DNA of 9,903 bases from SAR202 cluster bacterium (lineage in GTDB: Bacteria > Chloroflexota > Dehalococcoidia > Lucifugimonadales > UBA3495): NCBI GenBank assembly GCA_009392095.1, contig VFHF01000179.1:1-9903 (forward strand). The letters run 5' to 3'. The notes below the pieces were generated by a model. That model saw nothing but the letters and a program-made list of their open reading frames with translations, searched no databases and was not told the DNA's origin. The position numbers and the translations under genes are program-made. Every line of letters starts with the position of its first letter. The stretch's first letter is position 1. This document shows, in pieces, positions 6,414 to 9,903 of the stretch.

Positions 6414-7652
6414 ATGAATAATCGATGGGCTGCGTTCGCGGCCGGTCTTTTGGTCTTGGCCGTTGCCTGTGGTGGGTCCAGTCCAACGCCGGTACCGGAA
6501 GCCTCGGATGCCAAGTTGCAACCGCCAGTTGAAAAACCAACGGCGACATCGATAGTCCCGGAAGGCTCCTCGATCGTGCCTAAGATCGTTCCGGACGTTG
6601 ACCGGAGCATCTACAGTGTGCCCCTTGAGGACATATTGTTCGACACATTTGGAACGACCAGGGCCCGCTTTGTTCCCCTCAGCGAGATATCGGACGAACT
6701 TCAGACGGACCTCCGGGACGCTATCATCCCGGTGGACCTCCCGGCCTATGGGGGCGCGGACGCGTTGCCCTGGTTGGATGACGACGATCTTGTGCTCGGA
6801 TATGAGGCCGGCGGTGAGGCATTCGCCTATCCTATCAACATCCTCAATATCCACGAGATGGTTAACGACACCATCGGCGGCGTTCCGCTGTTGGTCACAT
6901 ACTGCCCTCTATGCTTCAGTGGTGTCGTATTCAGCCGGGAGGTCGATGGCCAGACACTTACCTTCGGAAACACTAGTGCCCTTTACCAGTCGGACTTGGT
7001 CATGTACGACCACCAAACTGGATCTTATTGGTTCCAGGTGGGCGGCGAGGCGGTCGTCGGGACTCTGACCGGAGCGAGGCTCGAACCGCTTCCTTCAGCG
7101 ACGATGCCCTGGGGAGAATGGAGAGCGCTCTATCCTGACACGCTGCTGATCACCGGCGCCGATGGAGGGCTTGAGACGCTTTTCGCCGGTGCGGTCTACG
7201 GCAACGGCATTGGCAGCGGGTACCAAGACCGCGTCAACAATGGTCAGTTCGCCTTCCCGGTGGACGAAGATAAACTGGACGGCCGGTTGGCCACCGGCGA
7301 GATCGTTCTGACGGTGGAGACCGGTGGCGCCGTCACGGCATTTCCTTTAGGCGAGATCGGCGACGGTGCGGTCAATGCTGAAGTTGGCGGGGAGGCAATA
7401 GTCGTCTTCACCACCGCGGGAGGCCGCTCGGTAGGGGCGTTTTTTAGGACTGTGGAAGATCAGACCCTAAGCTTCGACTACCAAGGCGACGGGTTATTCA
7501 CTGACCGTGAGACTGGAAGCGCCTGGGATTTTGCCGGCCGGGCCGTAAAAGGACCTCTGGCGGGAGGGCTTTTGGAACGAGTGAGCACTCGACGTTCGTT
7601 CTGGTTCGCGGTGGCTATCTCCTTCCCAGACGTAGAGATTCACAGCCCTTAA
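6414..7652 (+). CDS. DUF3179 domain-containing lipoprotein
   Basis: 412 residues from ATG 6414. The N-terminus MNNRWAAFAAGLLVLAVAC is a textbook lipoprotein signal: a charged start, a hydrophobic core and a lipobox ending in C19, followed by a low-complexity GGSSPTPVPEAS linker. The mature protein should be anchored outside the membrane. The body carries DUF3179 hallmarks: LPWLDDDDLVLGYE, PINILNIHEMVND, VTYCPLC with C164/C167, DGQTLTFGNTSALYQSDLVMYD, and the family's terminal SFWFAVAISFPD. The molecular function of DUF3179 is not established. The CPxC pair suggests metal or redox chemistry, but that is a guess. The start is ambiguous: AGAGG (6391-6395) is ideally spaced for TTG 6402 and close to TTG 6399, which would add four or five residues without changing the lipobox. 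Confidence 0.88.
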   Translation: MNNRWAAFAAGLLVLAVACGGSSPTPVPEASDAKLQPPVEKPTATSIVPEGSSIVPKIVPDVDRSIYSVPLEDILFDTFGTTRARFVPLSEISDELQTDLRDAIIPVDLPAYGGADALPWLDDDDLVLGYEAGGEAFAYPINILNIHEMVNDTIGGVPLLVTYCPLCFSGVVFSREVDGQTLTFGNTSALYQSDLVMYDHQTGSYWFQVGGEAVVGTLTGARLEPLPSATMPWGEWRALYPDTLLITGADGGLETLFAGAVYGNGIGSGYQDRVNNGQFAFPVDEDKLDGRLATGEIVLTVETGGAVTAFPLGEIGDGAVNAEVGGEAIVVFTTAGGRSVGAFFRTVEDQTLSFDYQGDGLFTDRETGSAWDFAGRAVKGPLAGGLLERVSTRRSFWFAVAISFPDVEIHSP

Positions 7653-7766
7653 CCTCCGATCCTAGTCAGATTCTTGTGGATGATTTGCATCTTAAACCCA
7701 CTGATAGAACTTGATTGTTAGCGGCGATACCCGCGCAAATTAAGCGTATCCGGCGTCGAAATCCTC

Positions 7767-7795
7767 TTGACACCTCCAATCCCATATGATAGATT
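7767..7795 (+). promoter_or_regulatory. Sigma-70-type promoter for the pyrophosphatase gene
   Basis: A perfect -35 TTGACA (7767-7772) is followed after 17 bases by TAGATT (7790-7795), which matches 4 of 6 bases of TATAAT. Transcription would start near 7802, giving a 5' leader of about 66 bases before ATG 7868. This makes the pyrophosphatase independent of the lipoprotein gene, although no terminator was found between 7653 and 7766. Confidence 0.6.
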
Positions 7796-7853
7796 TCGCA
7801 CGCCTAAAAACAGACAGATTTTTATCAGATACAAAGGCCACACCTGTCCCTTT

Positions 7854-7866
7854 AAGAGAGTCTCTT
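7854..7866 (+). promoter_or_regulatory. Palindromic ribosome binding region of hppA
   Basis: AAGAG (7854-7858) and CTCTT (7862-7866) are perfect inverses around AGT, ending one base before ATG 7868. The purine-rich half is the only SD-like sequence for hppA, so a small hairpin could mask it. The stem is only 5 bp of mixed AT/GC and may be fortuitous. Confidence 0.3.
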
Positions 7867-7867
7867 C

Positions 7868-9903
7868 ATGGAATCCTTGATTGTTGCCCTCGCCGCCGGG
7901 GGCGCAGCCCTTCTTTTCGCTACCTTTACCGCCGTCCGTGTACTGCGTGCCGACCCCGGCAACCAGCGCATGCGGGCCATTGGCGATGCGATACGCGAAG
8001 GTTCCGGCACCTTCCTACGCCGGGAGTACATGGTTTTAGCGCCATTCGTCATCGTCGTCGCAGCAGGACTGTGGGCGTTGATCGACTGGTGGACACTGGA
8101 TAACACAGTGCCGGAAACGGCCATCGCCTACCTAGTGGGCACGGTCTGCTCAGCTACCGCCGGATTCATCGGCATGAGCGTCGCGGTTAGAGCCAACGTC
8201 CGAACCGCAGCCGCCGCTATGCACGGCCTCAATCCAGCATTGCGGATCGCCTTCTCCAGCGGTTCTGTCATGGGCATCACGGTGGTTGGCATCGGCCTGC
8301 TCGGCGTGACCATCCTTTACACGATTTTCCAAGACATCACGGTGGTCGCCGGCTTCGGATTCGGCGCCAGTTCGATAGCCCTCTTCGCCAGGGTTGGCGG
8401 AGGAATCTTCACTAAGGCTGCCGACGTGGGCAGCGACCTGGTTGGAAAGATCGAGGCGGGTATCCCCGAAGACGACCCCCGGAACCCCGGAGTGATCGCC
8501 GACAACGTCGGTGACAACGTGGGTGACGTCGCGGGTATGGGCGCTGACCTATTCGAGTCCTACGTAAGTTCGATCATCGCTGCCATCGCCTTGGCAACCG
8601 CGGGCACCGCTGGAGCGGCCGTTGCCTGGGATGCTGACAAGGCAGTCTTGCCACTGATGTTGGCGGGCGCCGGGATCGTGGCTGCGATCCTCGGCACCTT
8701 TGTGGTACGTGCTAACGAACAGGCCGATTTCGGCCAGCTCTTGTGGGCACTTCGGCGGGGCATCTTCGCCTCGGCGATCCTGCTAGCGGTTTTCGCACTA
8801 GTGGTTGTGCTCTCTTTGGACATGGAGATCAAATGGTTCTGGGCGATAATAACGGGTCTAGCGGCAGGCATAATAATCGGCCTGTCGACTGAGTACTACA
8901 CCTCCTACGACTACAAACCAACGCAGATGATCGCCGAGTCCTCGCAGACCGGCGCTGCCACCGTGATGATCAGCGGTATCGCCACCGGCATGATCAGCAC
9001 TGTCGTTCCCCTGGTAGCGGTGGGATTCACCATGATTATCGCCTTTGAATTGGCTGATTTCTACGGGGTCGCATTGGCCGGGGTAGGCCTGTTATCTACA
9101 CTGGGGATCACGCTGGCGACCGATGCTTACGGTCCGGTAGCCGATAACGCCGGCGGAATCGCGGAGCAGGCCCAGCTTGATCCTGAAGTAAGGGAGCGGA
9201 CCGACGCTTTGGACGCCCTGGGGAACACCACAGCGGCCACAGGAAAGGGATTTGCCATCGGTTCCGCCGCGTTGACTTCTCTGGCTCTGCTGGCGGCCTT
9301 CGCGATTGCGGCCGAGATAAAGGTGATCGATCTGTTGGACCACAAGACCATTGTGGGCGTACTCTTCGGCGCTATGCTGCCGTTCCTCTTCTCCGCTTTT
9401 ACCATGAAGGCTGTGGGGCGGGCGGCGATGTCCATCGTTAATGAGGTCCGCCGCCAGTTCCGAGAAATCCCCGGGCTGATGGAAGGGACTGCTGAGCCCG
9501 ATTACAACGAATGTGTGGACATAGCCACCAAGGGCGCGCTTAAGGAGATGATCATACCTGGTTTGATGGCCGTTGCCGCTCCTCTGGCCACCGGTTTCAT
9601 CTTGGGCGTGGAGGCCTTGGGTGGCATGCTCATTGGAGCCGTGGGTTCTGGCTTCATGCTGGCCATCATGATGGCCACCGCCGGCGGCGCTTGGGACAAC
9701 GCCAAGAAATACGTGGAATTGGGCCATTACGGCGGCAAGGGCTCCGATGCCCATAAGGCCGCGGTCGAAGGCGACGTTGTTGGGGACCCGTTCAAGGACA
9801 CTTCAGGCCCGTCACTCAATATCCTGTTGAAGTTGATGGCTATTGTCTCCTTGGTGTTTGCCCCGGTTTTCTTGGAGGTCACTCCGCTGATGGAAAAGAT
9901 CAC
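7868..9903 (+). CDS. hppA: Membrane-bound ion-translocating pyrophosphatase, K+-dependent type (3' end cut by window)
   Basis: Starting at ATG 7868 (an in-frame TAA at 7853-7855 excludes earlier starts), 678 codons are present and the frame is still open at the right edge. The family is about 680-720 residues, so only the last helix tail is missing. It is a multi-spanning membrane protein (about 16 helices expected) that hydrolyses cytoplasmic PPi to pump H+ and/or Na+. Seen: DVGSDLVGKIE (186-196), PEDDPRNPG, DNVGDNVGD (212-220), TDAYGPVADNAGG, WDNAKK (609-614) and GDVVGDPFKD (635-644), the Mg-PPi binding Asp/Lys clusters. In GNTTAATGKG, A456 and G459 occupy the positions that are Lys and Thr in K+-independent enzymes, so this is K+-dependent by family rule. 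H+ versus Na+ specificity cannot be decided by eye. No defect is seen. Confidence 0.95.
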   Translation, partial: MESLIVALAAGGAALLFATFTAVRVLRADPGNQRMRAIGDAIREGSGTFLRREYMVLAPFVIVVAAGLWALIDWWTLDNTVPETAIAYLVGTVCSATAGFIGMSVAVRANVRTAAAAMHGLNPALRIAFSSGSVMGITVVGIGLLGVTILYTIFQDITVVAGFGFGASSIALFARVGGGIFTKAADVGSDLVGKIEAGIPEDDPRNPGVIADNVGDNVGDVAGMGADLFESYVSSIIAAIALATAGTAGAAVAWDADKAVLPLMLAGAGIVAAILGTFVVRANEQADFGQLLWALRRGIFASAILLAVFALVVVLSLDMEIKWFWAIITGLAAGIIIGLSTEYYTSYDYKPTQMIAESSQTGAATVMISGIATGMISTVVPLVAVGFTMIIAFELADFYGVALAGVGLLSTLGITLATDAYGPVADNAGGIAEQAQLDPEVRERTDALDALGNTTAATGKGFAIGSAALTSLALLAAFAIAAEIKVIDLLDHKTIVGVLFGAMLPFLFSAFTMKAVGRAAMSIVNEVRRQFREIPGLMEGTAEPDYNECVDIATKGALKEMIIPGLMAVAAPLATGFILGVEALGGMLIGAVGSGFMLAIMMATAGGAWDNAKKYVELGHYGGKGSDAHKAAVEGDVVGDPFKDTSGPSLNILLKLMAIVSLVFAPVFLEVTPLMEKI

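Noticed and set aside
6220..6854. Three overlapping minus-strand open frames upstream of and within the DUF3179 gene
   Set aside because: They overlap each other in different frames and extend into the DUF3179 coding region. None resembles a known protein or has a convincing start signal.
9092..9754. 220-residue minus-strand open frame opposite the pyrophosphatase
   Set aside because: The + strand carries the conserved pyrophosphatase motifs across this stretch. The antisense frame is low-complexity and has no known family features.

Overview
The window is a moderately GC-rich bacterial chromosome segment. It carries a membrane pyrophosphatase, a DUF3179 lipoprotein, a cyclase-family hydrolase, a GMC oxidoreductase, a flavin-dependent halogenase and a decayed luciferase-like monooxygenase. 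This mix of flavoenzymes and ring-cleaving hydrolases fits an environmental Chloroflexota lineage, possibly SAR202/Dehalococcoidia-like. That assignment is an inference from gene content only. TGA serves as a normal stop elsewhere in the window (the halogenase and the monooxygenase remnant both end in TGA), so the genetic code is standard.

The most notable gene is at the left end. A reading frame from ATG 205 to TAA 966 encodes a glutaredoxin domain followed by a DinB-like four-helix domain. It is interrupted by one in-frame TGA at 235-237, exactly where the nucleophilic cysteine of the glutaredoxin CxxC motif should be. A good ribosome binding site precedes ATG 205, the frame is clean and glutaredoxin-like on both sides of the TGA, and a small hairpin with a G-rich apical loop begins within 20 nt after it. 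The simplest reading is a selenocysteine-containing glutaredoxin-DinB fusion (UxxC). Conventional gene callers would truncate it to a start after the TGA and lose the redox site.

Layout: 2-91, tail of an unidentified gene (+); 205-966, selenoprotein (+) with a strong terminator; 1064-2611, GMC oxidoreductase (+) with a strong terminator; 2743-3672, cyclase-family protein (-), convergent with the GMC gene; 3733-3830, an intergenic inverted-repeat cluster; 3842-5500, flavin-dependent halogenase-like protein with a C-terminal PqqD-like extension (-); 5690-6194, an internally deleted luciferase-like monooxygenase pseudogene (-); 6414-7652, DUF3179 lipoprotein (+); 7868-9903, K+-dependent-type membrane pyrophosphatase (+), running off the right edge behind its own sigma-70-like promoter.

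The genes do not form one operon: orientations change and terminators separate them. The GMC enzyme, cyclase, halogenase and dead monooxygenase could all act in oxidation or dehalogenation/halogenation of small organic molecules. The selenoprotein looks like a stand-alone thiol/redox enzyme, and the pyrophosphatase is a housekeeping energy-conserving pump. No gap longer than 300 bases lacks a gene or gene remnant, and I see no tRNA, rRNA, CRISPR array, transposase or phage gene.
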